Assembly: GCA_013399305.1 (NCBI GenBank)
Contig: VXAI01000046.1
Span: forward strand, 411,545 to 475,544
Origin: Rostratula benghalensis
Lineage: Eukaryota; Chordata; Aves; Charadriiformes; Rostratulidae
Reading direction: 5' to 3'
DNA: 64,000 nucleotides
Positions 12,650 through 25,600 of this stretch are shown here, in pieces; position 1 is the stretch's first letter, and every line of letters starts with the position of its first letter. The notes beneath the pieces were generated by a model. That model was not told where the DNA came from. It searched no databases and was given only the letters and a program-made list of their open reading frames with translations. A program made the position numbers and the translations under genes.

Positions 12650-13048
12650 AAGGCCTGTACCTGGTGGAGTCCCTCAGGGATCGGTACTGGGACCAGTATT
12701 ATTGAATGTAGTCATCAGTGACTTGGATGAGGGAGTAGAGTTGCACTATCAGCCAGTTTGCTGATGACAGCAAACTGGGAGGAGTGGCTGAAACACCAGT
12801 AGGCTGTGCTGCCATCCAGTGAGACCTGGACAGGCTGGAGAGTTGGGTGGGGAGAAATTTAATGAAATATAACAAGTCAGGTGTAGAGTCTTGCATCTGG
12901 GCAAGAACAACCCCAGGTACCCATATAGGTTGGGAAATGACTTGTTGGAGAGCAGCGTAGGGGAGAAGAACCTGGAGGTCCTGGTGGATAGCAGGATGAC
13001 CATGAGCCAGCCAGGTCCCTTCCAATCCCTGATAATCTGTGATTCTGT
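12650..13048 (+). mobile_element. CR1 non-LTR retrotransposon, RT fragment with internal deletion
   Basis: 5'-truncated CR1 on the plus strand. Translation gives the reverse transcriptase motif GVPQGS (12666-12683), then an ISDLDEG segment, then the catalytic FADD box (12757-12768). A one-base frameshift separates the first blocks from FADD. Next come NLMKYNKS- and LGKNNPRY-like blocks, LLESSVGEKNLEVLVDSR, and MTMSQ (12996-13010). Only 38 bases after MTMSQ the sequence reaches the CR1 3' terminus ('GGTCCCTTCCAATCCC...ATTCTGTGATTCTG'). In the minus-strand copy at 58664-59302 the same interval is about 600 bases, so roughly 560 bases are missing here. The element is dead: truncated, frameshifted and internally deleted. 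Confidence 0.93.
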
Positions 13049-16000
13049 AAATGCATATTTTGGGACAGTCCGGTAGGGATTAGGAGACCTACCACAATGG
13101 TAGGCAGTCCCTTTGACTGTTCATGTGCACAATACAATTTTTTTGGTGCTTTCCCTTCATGACAAACTTCTACATTTTGGTGGGAACTAATACTTTCCTA
13201 TTTGTAAAGAGCACTGTACTTTCAGTACAGTTTCATAAGAGAGAAAATAAAAAAGACAGAGCACCATTACATCCTAACAGCACTAAGAATGGATCCTAGC
13301 AATGTATAGAAACATGATAGTAATTTAGGTAACAACTAAAGAACTGAATACCTCTGGTATAAATGCTACAATGTTAGGAAAGAAAATCTGTAGGCAGTTA
13401 TAGTTCTGGTACTAGTCACACAATAACATACAGATACTGAATAGTCATATCCAGGTTTACCACAAACACCAGAATATAGCACACCACATACAGCATTTTT
13501 ATTCCAAAGCATATAATACTTCAAAACCCATATATATTTTTCTTGTTTTCCAAGTACTGCACTTCCCCACAGGTTTGTGATACACTTTACAAAATCCACA
13601 GCCAAAAGACTAATAATCAGACCATTAGCTGCAGATTGGAGATGGCAGCTTCATTCACTGAGGAAGAAAGAAACTGGGGAGCTCAAACCACCACAGTATT
13701 ACTATTGATAATTGTTTGCACCCAGTCTCCCACTTGGGTCCTGAACAAATCAGTAGTGCTCTTGAGCAGAGATGTGATACAGCCACTCACTCAGAGACAG
13801 TGGGGAGCTGCACAGGAGCCTGGCCTGTTTTTTACCAGCTCTCTGTAGAAGGCTGTGTCTTCTCAGTTTTGCTAAGTACTGATCTGTGTTCTGGGCACTT
13901 AAAAACATATCTTAGTAACCATTTTGGTGTGGGAAATAAATTTCTGTTTTTTCCTGACTTAAGCTGCTTACACTTAAGAGAACAGGAGTGCAGCTCTGCT
14001 TTGTACTTCCTAAACTCAAATTATCCACCTCCACAGTACAACCCACTTCCAGGTTATACAAAAAGATCAGACAGTGCTTCTACTCACAACACAGAGACAA
14101 ATGTTAATGAAAGCCAAGGCCTTTGGGTTAAAATCCATTCCTTGCTGCCAGTGCGGATTAGATAAGAGCTCTTTCTTGCCATGTGGCTCTCCCACAATTA
14201 GAACATGTTCACGTAAATAACCTTTTCATTTCACTCTTTGTGTTTAGCCTATTCTGGTGGGGTTTTTTTTAGAAAGTGTTGTGTGGTTCAGCGTCCAAGC
14301 TTAAAAACACACCAGGCAAGTAGTCCAGGTGCTATGCAATGACCAGAGCACTGGAAACCAAGGACGAGGCTGTAGGTAAACAGCACAGTAGGAAGATAAA
14401 GCCTGTAAAACCTTCTTGCTCATATCTTACTCTGTTTCAGACTTTTCCTCATTTTCCTGGCAGAGTCTAGGCCTTTCCAAAAGAAGCTTTAGCATAATTA
14501 GAACACAATATGGAACCTTAAGAAACCATACACAGAATTTCTGGAATACTTTATCAGACTATTCAACAATTTTATCTCATTTCCTTCTGAAAAAAAAATA
14601 CATTCTATAAAAAGCACTGAGCTTCCTGCTTCTAGTAAATCTCCACTCTCCCTTTGCTTCCCATTTTGTTCTGTAATTTTGTAATGATTCTCAGTGAAGC
14701 TACCTTTTACAAGATAATCAGTGAGTACCGGCTTCCCAACCTAAGGTGAGCATACACCCTCTGTTCTCAAATAGTCTCTGTCCTTCATCCAGCTATGTCA
14801 CCCAATGCCAACAGTTTCCACTGTTCAGAGAACACACTTCAATGCCTCCACATTCTGGGTCTACAATGATTTCTGTGATAGCATTTATACATACAGGACC
14901 TTTTGTCCCAAAGCCTTATAAACAAGGTAAAGATATACATGCTGTGTCCAGAGGTCATTTAATCTACCATGGAAATGCTGCCAGCCATGGTTTGAAATGC
15001 AGCAACAGTTAATAGTGCATAGCAACATAAGAGCATTTTAGGTCAGCAAACTATGAACACATTTGTTCCCGATGAAGCTGTTGCTGTAGTTTAGGAAAGG
15101 AGTAAGCAGAATAATTATTCAGTTTGGAGTTTGGCCAGGAAACCAAAATTAACAGCATTCAGACTTCAGTAGAAATGTTCAAGTGTTTAAACCAGCCACA
15201 AATAATGTGGACCTAAGTTACATTTCATTTGAAAGATGGATGAGCAGGTCATTTTGCTGTCAATGGGTCCCTAATTGGTTTGCCTCAGAGCATTTTTTTT
15301 GATCAATACTTTCTATTTCTTTGTGTAACAAAGAATCTGCATTCATCATCTCTCAATCCTTCTACATTCAATGCCCTGCAATCCCTTAGTTATAAATCCC
15401 ATGAAAGAGAAACTGAAGTGTTGTAGTGTGTACACTGAAAAGCCTTTATTTTTTTAAAACTAGTAATTTTGTCTTATTTCCATGAGGAAGACCAAGAACT
15501 TTCCACACAATGGTTTTAGGGCAAATTAGGTTTCTACTTCCTTACCAAAACAAAGATGAGAAATAAAAATGTCCTGTGCAATTTGATGACTTTCTGAGGA
15601 TTTGGATACCCTAGAATTATTTGGGATTGTCCCAGGAAAGTAACTGTTTCTATGCCTGCCCCATGTGGCATGGAGAATGTTATGGATGCTCAACACCTTC
15701 TCTATGGAATAGGGCAAGGGTTTGGCTTAGTCCTGTTCGTCCATTTACTGAAGGCCAGACTGGGAAATACTCTCGGCGTAAACATGGACAAAGCTGACAC
15801 GTGACTATTTTTATAAACAAAAGCTGTAGTGCAGTTATACAGATTTTTTTTTATTTTTTTTTTTTATTGAGGGAGTATCTTACTCACAGCAACCTGGGAT
15901 ATGCTGCATTCACGTTAGTAACATGCTCTTTGCTAGGGTAGCACATCAAGACCACTGCATGAGCAAGTCTGCATGAGTGCAGACCTAGCCAGGCCTATAA

Positions 16001-17137
16001 TCTGCTTTTGATCTTGGCAGTAACCTCCCAGTGACATAATTGATAGGTCTGGTTTTAGTCATGGAGCTCATGGAGCCTAGCATTTACACTCTGACCCATA
16101 ATTATACTTAGAATATACACACACCTCTTTCTACCCAGAGAATAAAAAGCTGCACAGCACACCTTTCAAGAAGCCCAAAAATGTTCCACTCACCCATTTC
16201 TAAAGACCAAATTTCTTCTCAAAGCTTTCCATCACATTGTGCAGTAGTTGTTAACATGTTGCCAACCTCCAATATGTATCATACAAAGAAGATCAGTGAA
16301 ATAACTAGGATAAAATTTTGTTAGCCAGGTAAAAAAGTCCTTCCTTACAGCAAGCCAGTTATTGAGGAAGTGCTGCATAATACAAGATATGACCAAGATA
16401 TTACTTTCATCAAACATAATAAAGCTGGAACAAGCAATGTGAGACTTAACATCTCTATGACTTTCTACCTCAGGAGGCCAGTCCAAAGCAGAAAGCTTTT
16501 TCAAGTTATTTTATTATAAAATTGAGTAATATGCATGCTTAAAACACGCACTGAGGGAGTAAGAGGCTGCAAAATATTAAAGTAACCCTAGACCGCATTA
16601 GCATTGCTTTGATCTGCAAGAACAGTACTGGCAATAAACTTTAGCTTTATACTGATTTTTTTAAGCTTTACCATAATTTCTTGTAATATGCTTTTTGAAT
16701 CTTGACTTCAAATTCAGCATGCAAATTACCTCGTGTTTAAGTCTGGTCCTGATTTATACAAAAAACACATTCTGTTTCTTCAAACATTGACTGAACCAAG
16801 TCCAAAACTATAGTCAAAGGATGCTTTTTTTTTATTTCAGGTTAAGTCAAACGACGTGATGTCTGTGTTGCCTACATTTAAAATTGTTACACCATAGTAA
16901 TCCAGGGAGCTCACTATAAAAATTCCCTAATACTTCCCCAATAAAAATATTATTTAGGGGTATTTTTAGAAAGCCATCTAATTTGTCATCACCAAAGCAG
17001 AAAGATCGGTATTCTTTCAGATGATCAGAGTGCCTGCCCAGGGAAAAAAGCATACCCATTTCCTATGGATATGAGTTTCTGTCACTTAAAACAATACAAC
17101 AAATCTTGGAAGAAATGGAAAAATTAAATCTATTTCC
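13049..17137. other. No gene recognised; T-rich tract
   Basis: This stretch holds the longest plus-strand open frame in the window (13716-14165, 149 codons, overlapping another frame at 13543-13848). It has no recognisable domain, no signal peptide and no clear splice sites, and I regard it as chance. A T-rich low-complexity tract lies at 15844-15867. The remainder is unique-looking AT-rich DNA. Confidence 0.5.
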
Positions 17138-17447
17138 AGAATCATAGAATCCTAGAATAACAGAATGGTTTGGGTTGGAAGTGACCTTAAAGCTCATCTA
17201 GTTCCGACAGTCCTGCCATGGGCAGTGACACACCCCACTAGACCAGGTCACTCAAAGCCCCATCTAACCTGGCCTTGAGTACTTCCAGGGGTGGGGCATC
17301 CACAGATTCTCTGGATAACTGTACAAGTGTCTTACCACCCTACTTAATATCTAAGTTAAATCTATTCTCTTTCAGTTTAAAGGCAATGCTCCTTGTCATG
17401 TTACTGCATGCCCTTGTAAAAAGCCCTTTTTCACCTTTCTAAGGCCA
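17138..17447 (-). mobile_element. CR1 retrotransposon 3' fragment
   Basis: The left edge is the CR1 3' terminus in reverse, 'AGAATCATAGAATCCTAGAA', followed by 'GGTTTGGGTTGGAAGTGACC' and the conserved 'CCACTAGACCAGGTCACTCA', 'GGGGTGGGGCATCCACAG' and 'GCATGCCCTTGTAAAAAG' blocks. Read on the minus strand it covers the end of the ORF2 protein and the 3' UTR, and it is 5'-truncated near 17447. The ORF portion carries stops and indels, so it is nonfunctional. The bird-type 3' end is one of the best clues to the host clade. Confidence 0.93.
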
Positions 17448-17590
17448 ATGTAGCTCATGCAATTTTTTTTTATTATTATTGCTTATATATAGTTTATATA
17501 TAGTAATAGTTCCACCTTTGGCAGCCTGGATTTTAAAGGAATTTTATTCATGTTCTTCTGGGTCTGAAAGTCATTCTCCTCATGAATCAG
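17448..17590. other. Spacer between two head-to-head CR1 copies
   Basis: AT-rich spacer containing a T-rich run near 17463 and duplicated 'TATATATAGT' strings at about 17485-17502. No CR1 similarity was recognised. It separates the truncated 5' ends of two oppositely oriented CR1 copies. Confidence 0.5.
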
Positions 17591-17812
17591 TCAGTTCCAG
17601 AAAAGGATCTTATCACTTTCTACAACTACCAGTCAGGAGGTTGTAGAGATGTGGGCATTGGTCTCTTCTCCCAAGTAACAAGTGACAGAACAAGAAAAAA
17701 TGGCCTCAAGTTGCACCAGGGAAGGTTTAGATTGGATATTAAGAAAAATGTTTACACTGAAAGGGTTATTAAGCATTGGAACAGGGTGCCCAGGGTAACT
17801 TTTTAGAAGTCA
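17591..17812 (+). mobile_element. CR1 retrotransposon ORF2 C-terminal fragment
   Basis: The plus-strand frame beginning near 17582 reads [18 protein letters not shown], then [20 protein letters not shown], then [20 protein letters not shown]. These are characteristic consecutive blocks of the CR1 ORF2 C-terminal region. Similarity fades after the 'NRVPRV' equivalent of NRLPREVVE at about 17800, and no typical 3' terminus was found. The copy is therefore truncated at both ends or too diverged to follow to about 17900. It shares the SDRTR...LDI segment with the neighbouring minus-strand copy, so the two are independent insertions. Confidence 0.82.
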
Positions 17813-20800
17813 GTTTTTCAGGGGGTATCTCTGCACCCACAGGGTCAATGCACTCAATCTGCCTGGGAAAAATCCAAAACCAATTTCCTTAACAGAAGAG
17901 CACAGCTCCTATTCATAAGCGCCTGTGAAACTAAGCAGCATTGCAGGGAAGACTTTTCTTTCAGAAATGATGGTATACATAGGCATTTTACACTTGAATT
18001 TTCCTTATTTGGTACATTAAGAAACTGCCAACATTATACAATGTCAGCTATTATCATGTCTGCAGTAACTGGGCCATGTAATTCATTACTAGGAGCTATC
18101 GCTACAAAGCCAAGTGTTTAACATAAAATTGCTTACACAGCTTTGACTTAGCAAATCACATGTACTGAATGACTGAGGAAATATTGTCTACATTCTTATT
18201 TCAAGTCATTATCTAAATTCTTTGTTGTCATATTTTCTTGTATTTATTTTGATAAGCACTTAATTTAACACCAAGTATTATTTTTTTATAAGTAATGGGA
18301 TCATCTTCTTCCCAAAGCATTTCCTTCTGCTTTTTTGTTTTGTTTGGTTTTGTTTTATAAAATAAATCATCACAATATAGTCCAGACTAATAGCTCCCCT
18401 GGGAATTTATCAGCAAAATATAGGGATACATGGCTCAGAATATATGCAAATACAAGCAAAATACTCTGTGTCCAAACCAGCCTTCCTTGGGCTGTCAGAA
18501 TTCCTACTGAAGACTAGCTGAGTGATACGCCCCATATCAGTACTAGCGGCTCTCTAAGGACTATGACTGTAGTCATCTGCCAGTGATACAGCCCAGAAAG
18601 CCTTTGCTACAAAATCTAAAATGTGACACACATATCCTGTAATTCCAAACTGTAACAATTTCATTACGTATTTTGTTCCTTTCAAAGGGAACAAATATTA
18701 CAATGCATGAAACAAAGCCTTGCAAAAGGGGAAAAGCATACCAAGAACTACAGATAAATCAAAAAGGACCTGGAAACAAAACCAGTTCATCAAGTTCAAC
18801 CAACTCTGCCTAAGTCTAAATGGAAAAATAAAACTATACATAAATATATGTATTTATACCTGAATTAAACTCCATCTTAAAGAGTGATTCTTCTGGAAAT
18901 TATCATATTGCCAAACTCATGCTTATTTTTAAATTTACTATTTTCAGAGGAAATTAATTGGAAGACAATTAAAATTGGGAATATTTAGTTCCTTTGAAAG
19001 TCAGACCTGGGGTTATGCTAGTCAAAATATTTTAAAATTGTCCTTAAAGTTACAGTATTTCTTCAAATGTTTAGGATTTTTGCTATTGTGAAATTTTCTA
19101 GGATTAATTCATCACATCACTGGGGTCCCTAGGGACACTTCTGGAAGCTTGTTTGCAGATTTCTTTTTTCCACTAAAAAGAATTATGGAAAAATTCTGCA
19201 TTCATCTAAAAATTTATATTTATATAATCTATAAAACCATAATATGGCATCCTGATTTCTTTATTTTAATTTCTTATTTCTGCAGCAAAAAGGAGTGGGA
19301 AAATGCGACATTAAATGTTCCGCTCAATACGCAGCCTTAAAGTTTGAATAAATGATGCATTTGAATTCTCATGTTAACTCTTGACAAATACCATACGGAA
19401 TGGACAGGCAAAAATAGAGGTAGCATTTTGAGGAATTTGTTTGCTGCCATTTGGAGACTGTCATTTCAGAGCAAATAGAATTCAGTTTTATCTCTTTTGC
19501 ATTAATAAAAATGAACATCTTTAAAGTGTAATAACTTTTGTAGAATTACACATGGTAATTTCACTAATCTGGAACAACCAGACTGGAAGACACAACTTGC
19601 TAAGAATCAATAGGGTATGTGGTTGTCAAAAACACAATAACCTCTTTTCCTANNNNNNNNNNNNNNNNNNNGGTCCTGCAGCTCTAGAAAGAAAAAAAAA
19701 ATTCCCAAATTTTTAGTTACAAATTACATTTTAAATAAGTTTCAGATATAAGACTTGTGGCACTGAGCAATGGTGCATCTTTATTAGACCTTCTGCATGA
19801 AAGTGAAATTACTGTAATTACAATGAATCATGCACTTGTGTAATGAACCAGTAACACAAAAACCCTACCATGTATTTTGCATTCTTATTCTGGGAATTCT
19901 CATTGTGAAAAGCAGAGTTCATTACAATAAACATGTATATGTAACTCAGCAATATTTTAGAAAAAATACATTGGAGTTAGATTGTTTAACCAGAATGAGT
20001 GCAGAATTTGACCAAACAAATATACAGTGAAAAGCATTTATGCAATCCTTTGCCAAAACTTTGAAAATGTTTATAGTGCAGTGTTTTTCAATCTTTTGAC
20101 TTCCACTTCCCCTTCTTGTTCTCTAGAGGAGAAGAAAGTCCATGAATAACAAATTCAGACCTTTCATGAATGGGTTTGCTTTTCTCAGTCACCATTTACA
20201 ACATTTTCGTAAATTGCCCTGGGCAACAACTCCAACAAAGTAAACATCTCTAGTTACATCTAGATTTTAGAGAGTTATCTTCTATAATGTAGTCTATAGC
20301 TGAAAAACACTATTTTTCATGTTTTTAAGGGGGGCAGGGACTGAATTCTTCAATGCGTCCAAGAAGTAAAAATACAAATTACAAAAGAAAGAGGAAACCA
20401 AAACCAGTTTGAAAGCACTGATGAAAAAAAATTGAAGTTCTAATGGTTTATACAACCAATTCCATGCAAAACAACTGGTATGTCATTAGTCATTGCTCAT
20501 GTATAGGTGATTCCTAAAGGGTCTGATCCACTACGCAAGGCACTAGACAAACATGTTGTGAAAATGCTTCTTTTGTCCAAAGATGTTTTTAGTTAACAGT
20601 AAGTGATAAGACAAGTTTCTAAACTGTATCTTTATAGGGACACCATGAAAGACCAGTTCAGGAAGTTTTAAGACTTTCAGTCACCTTTTCAGGTGATTTG
20701 GATACAAGCTGTGACACAACCCTGCCAATCCTGCAGGCCTCAGTCCAAGCTGGCCTCCTAAATTAAACAATGAGCAACAACGTTGCCAAAAATTCACAGC

Positions 20801-22439
20801 ACTAAATAAATGTGACCTCACTCTGCAAATTGCCCTCCAGTCTCCAAAGCCTCTTACCCCAGGCTAATATTAGCGGTGAAATATGCCACGAAGGTACAGC
20901 AGTACTCTGAATACTTGGTTCTGTAGCCCAGGTTCCGCTCATTGCTTTTATCCTGAGATGGAAAAAAAGTGAGATGTAGCTGGGATTTCACACATTCAGT
21001 GGCAAGGTTGTCTCTCTTCACTTCTGACCTGTTTACAGAACATCTCCCTGGAGCCAGATGGCGTGATTAGACCGTAAAGGCACACCTGACCCGGCATAGC
21101 TAATTCTGTAGGGCCCTCCAGTGCCACTGCCATAGCCCTGATCAGGGCCACACAGCCCAGGCTACTGCGGATAAACGGGTGATTGTGACAATTTTCCTTA
21201 ACTCTAGTCAAGGTGCATCTATGTTACCTCTCTGTTTCTGCATAGATCACCACTTATTAAAGCGTCCCCTTCAATAAGCAAAGGAAATTACATCCTCTCT
21301 CTTGATTTCAAGTGATAAAATAAATCAAAACCATTAATTAATCTGTTTCCTTTATCCACTGTGCTGGCTAATTCTGTGCTCTTCTCAAGGGTGTCAGGAT
21401 GGCACTGCAGGCCAGTTTGGGTGCCCTGGGTTTCATGCCACAGTGCAGAGTGAAAAAGCACACAGACATGGAGGTACAGGTCCACAATGCCACAGCAAGC
21501 GTGCGTTTAGAAAGATTTGCATTCAATGGATGAGGCATTTGCAATGGGGCTCTTTTGTCAATACTAAATGCATTTTAGACTGCTTACCTATTCTCTGATC
21601 ACCATAAACCTATTAGCTTGATAATTCACAATATCAACACCTGTGCTTTGCCCTCCAAATTATTCAACAAATAGCACATCACCTCTTAATGTTTTGTGAA
21701 AGACAATTATCAGGCTCCCCAGTCAGAAGCCCTAGAAAAAGCAGCACAGATTTGAACTGTAATTAAGGGCAGGACAGAGGCATCAACTCAAACAAATGCA
21801 GAAATCAGAGCAGAAGCAGGGAGCTTGCATGCAAAGAAACCTCAGGTTTGCTGTTGGCTGTAACGGCAAAAAGCCTGAAGTGATATGTCCCCAGGTGATG
21901 GGGACACAACCCTCCTTGGCATGTGTCATTGTTTTGGAGCCATGGAACACCTCACCCTTCACTGACAACAACCAATTTACTCAAAACCCCCAGGAAGTTG
22001 ATCCGCCCATGAGATTGCAAATGAAAGACAGCCAACATCTTTTTAGAGCTATTATTTTCATTAGAAAGAAAACATCTGTCCCATTGAATGTGCAGGTTCT
22101 CAATAGATGTGGGTTAGTGGTGGGAGGATGCAATGCCCCACTGCAAAGGAGCAAAGCTGCGCCACAGCCAAAGAGCACGTGGAATGGCTGTTGGCCTCCC
22201 TGCATTCACAGTCAGCCCTGGTAACGTGTGTTGAAGTTAAGTTGAAGTTAAGGTTTTTGATGTGGGAATATGTAAGTGTGTGGGGGAAAATGTATTCTGT
22301 TAACATTTATGTTCGTTTAACAGGCATTCGTTTCAAAGTGAGTTCTGACGTATAAAAATAGCAGAAATATGCAAGGAAAAAAATGTTCAACATTTTTCTT
22401 AAGCTTTGCTCCCATCTGTTAGTATTCAAGTATTCAATT
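17813..22439. other. No gene recognised; contains an assembly gap
   Basis: Unique-looking AT-rich sequence. It contains a small imperfect hairpin at 18669-18697 (TTTGTTCC / GGGAACAAA arms) and the 19-base N gap at 19653-19671. A stretch at 18765-18825 faintly resembles a reversed old CR1 3' end but is too weak to call. The 142-codon plus frame at 21796-22224 overlaps antisense frames of similar length and has no recognisable domain. Confidence 0.5.
19653..19671. other. Assembly gap (19 N)
   Basis: Run of 19 N. The flanks are ordinary AT-rich sequence, and the right flank holds an A-rich run shortly downstream (about 19691). The true length of the missing sequence is unknown. Confidence 0.99.
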
Positions 22440-22444
22440 AGGTA

Positions 22445-22685
22445 CAAAGCTATTACTTTGACTTACATAGCACCTTTCCTCCAGAAAATACAATGTCATT
22501 TACAGATGAGTCATTCAACCTCACCATGCTCCAGAAAATAAGTAGTATTAAGCTCCTTTTAGCAAATGGGATATCTGAGCCAGCAGGAAGTTGAGTGATT
22601 TACCAATGAACTAAGAGGAAATTAGGGATGCAGAAAGAAACCATATCCAAACACCTGGTTCCTAGTATCATATTTTAAACACTAG
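22445..22685 (+). repeat. MIR/CORE-SINE-like ancient SINE
   Basis: The clearest MIR-like copy in the window. 'TTTACAGATGAGTCATTCAA' at about 22499 is followed by 'AGTAGTATTAAGCTCCTTTT', 'AGCAAATGGGATATCTGAGC' and 'GAAGTTGAGTGATTTACCAA', matching in order the MIR blocks 'AGTATTATTATCCCCATTTT', 'ACAGATGGGGAAACTGAGGC' and 'GAGGTTAAGTGACTTGCCCA'. The end 'ACCTGGTTCCTAGTATCATA' plus 'AAACACTAGATA' resembles the MIR tail 'AACCACTAGA'. It is noncoding and much older than the CR1 copies. Confidence 0.6.
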
Positions 22686-22689
22686 ATAC

Positions 22690-25600
22690 AATGTTTCTGC
22701 TTATGTTTTTAAGCTGAATGTTGTGGAAAGACATTATTTAACAGACAACAAAAGAGCTCAGAAAAGACAGTTTGAGAAAGCAAAAGGCTACTTTTCCTTG
22801 CATATTAAGGATGCTATTAAATACATCTGCTCTGGGAGCATTTTTTAAGTAGTTTTGCACAGGATGCAGTACATTATTTTTGTAAATTAACTAATTTTAA
22901 CAACAAACAACACCATAGCCAGTGGGAGACGCACACAGATTCCTTGAAACCCTTACAGTCAGGAGAGTTTGAACCACAGGTTACCACTGTCAATAAGGTA
23001 GTAAAGAATAAGGGAGAGGATTTCCAATAGATAAAGATGCAGGAAGACAGAATTAATTTTCAGTAGCATAGAATATTGGAGACAGACCAAAACAAACAAA
23101 CAAAACTGAGCTGGCAACTACAATACATACTGTCATAGTATTGGTCTTTTTTTTATTTTTTTTAAAGCATAGCAACAGTCCTTGCTGATGTCCTGTAGCT
23201 GGGCTGAATCTTTAAACCATGTTTCTGGAGAACAAGTCAAACTCCTCTTTCCCTTTACTATTTACTAGAAAGGTAAAGACAGCTGGAATTTACAGTACCT
23301 TGCACCAATGACTTTGCACCAGTGCAGAATCAGCCCATACCAGGAAAAGTATGTCCATCACTTGCTACAACAGCTTCACGGCAACGTTACGCCACGTGAC
23401 TAGACAGAGGGAGATGAAGGGAATCCTTTCTGAGTATCAGATCAAAATCTGGGACAACTCTGTTGTCAGCAGCATGAATACAAATCCATCTGCCATGGTG
23501 AAGCAACTCTGAACTACGCTAGTGTACCTGACAGCCGAACATGTATCTCACAAATAGACCTTTATTTAGAAATACCAAATCAGCAGTTTTTAAGCATGTA
23601 CCTGCTATTAAGGAATAAATGTAATTGAACTTTTTAGAAATCACTCTATAATTCAAGTATTTGGATGAACCAAATCCTTGAAGACCAAAAAAAAGACTGA
23701 AAAATAACTGTCTCTAACCTTATCTTTTTCCAGCATCAGCCACAGTGATTTGGCCATGGTCATACCCAGGGACAAATTCTTAGTGTATGGAAATGAAATA
23801 TCTAAATAACACTTCAGCAGAAAAACAAAAACTCCCCAAATCAAAATGAAACTGTTATTTTCCAATTAAATCATGTGCTACAGTTTTTAAATAGCTCTCA
23901 GCCTGTGAGAACAGAACATAAATTACATTTATGCACTTTAATACTTTGAAGAACAGGAAGATCAATGAACTGCAGCTTACATTAGGGATACATTTTGTGA
24001 CTACATCCTGGTCTGTCTCTGAAAGATGGTTGAATTGCTCAGGATGAGAGGAACCACAGTGCCTAGTCTGACTCCTGTAAAGACTCCTAGCTCTTGCGCC
24101 AAAGTGGAGGGCCTTGGGGGCAGCAAGTCTGCTGCCCCAACAGAATCCTGGTGTTAGCCTCAGAGTAAAAATGTGCAATTATAGCATCAGAAATATATTT
24201 CCTAACTCAGTATTTGTAATTCTTGATCAGTACTTTAAAATTCTTTTCAATAACTATGTAGGCCAAACTTTTAAAAGTATCTATATGTCTTTAAAGTCAG
24301 TTTCTGAGTTATCAAGTCACTTTTATAGGATTCCATACCTCTCTGTTTTAATACTGTACTGGATATCACTGTTCTGTCTCCAAAGGCATTATAGACTTTG
24401 GCAAACAGACTTTCCTTTTCTGGTGCAAACTTACATGGAAGTACAGAAGTAAACAGAATAAAAATTAAAAAAAAAAAAATAAGTAATCTGCAGATCTCAG
24501 GGCTTTAAAGTCATATATCCAACACCTGTATGTACGTGGATGAGAAATGAAGGCTGACATTCAACCCTTAATAAATACGAATGAAAGAAACTTGAGAAGA
24601 TGGTTTGCACAGTATGTATGTGTTTTTAATGCATGTTATGGGCAGAGCCACTGCTATGCTTGCTTCCTTCTCCTCTGTTGTTACTGAAGGATGAGCTTTA
24701 CCACCTTTTTATTTGAGTGGGTCTGTGGTAACTCTCTAGTTATTGACTTTGTTACTCCCACAGTGCTCATCCAGTCACTCAGCACAGCTTGCCTTCAGCC
24801 CTTTTCTCAGCTGCCTCTCTCAAGCATCTCTCAAGCACTTTGTTGAACCAGAGCTACTTTAAAGTCACAAGCACAAACTGGTCATTTGGCAAAGGATATT
24901 ATTGTTACACAACTGACATCATCAGACCTCAATTAGCACTTACGTATGTAGCATATGCTCGAGGGCTTGTTTGCAGTGCACTTGGCTGCATTAAGCGTGA
25001 CTTCCAGATGGAGAACTAGATTTGTCTTATCCATCTTGCCCCCCAAAAATGTTTCCACATATAAATGATGGAACACAAAAAAAGGAAAACGGAGCTAGAG
25101 AAAACACCCTGATGAGGTTTCTTTTTAATTATACGCCTGCTGTTTTGGCCTAGTCCACAATGTTAAAAATGAATACTACAGATTAAGGGTTGCCATTAAA
25201 GGGTCATTCAATACTGAAATTTTACTAATCTGTTATAACAGGAAGGTTATGTGCAAAATTCAGTGATTAATAGCTCTTCCCATTTCTCATTTCAGTTGTA
25301 GAACATCAGTACTTACAGGACACTACCAAGAAATTGCTTGAATTCATGGTCACAGTCACTTCAAGCCTACTACTAATACTGTGAATAATACTTAATCAAT
25401 TATCCTATGGTTAACTCAGAAGTCAAAGATTTGCAGTTCCAGAACTTACAGAGAAATAAGTATTTCAATTCAGTCTAGTAGGCCACATTCATTTCTATCT
25501 ATGTGAACAAAGCCAATGATTCTTTTACCATTCTGTAGCACCACAGCTGAACTTCCCCATTACTTGAAATATCTCCCGAGCAAGCTGATTTCCAACATAA

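Noticed and set aside
13716..14165. Longest plus-strand open frame (149 codons)
   Set aside because: No recognisable domain, overlaps other frames of similar length, and lacks splice sites or a signal peptide. One frame of this length is expected by chance in 64 kb read in six frames.
17138..17812. Single CR1 insertion with a twin-priming style 5' inversion
   Set aside because: Both fragments cover the same C-terminal ORF2 segment (SDRTR...LDI), so they cannot be the two halves of one element.
18765..18825. Old reversed CR1 3' end
   Set aside because: Only scattered matches (AGTTCAACCAACTCTGCC); below what I can support by eye.
21796..22224. 142-codon plus frame
   Set aside because: Overlapped by antisense and alternative frames, no family resemblance, no exon boundaries.
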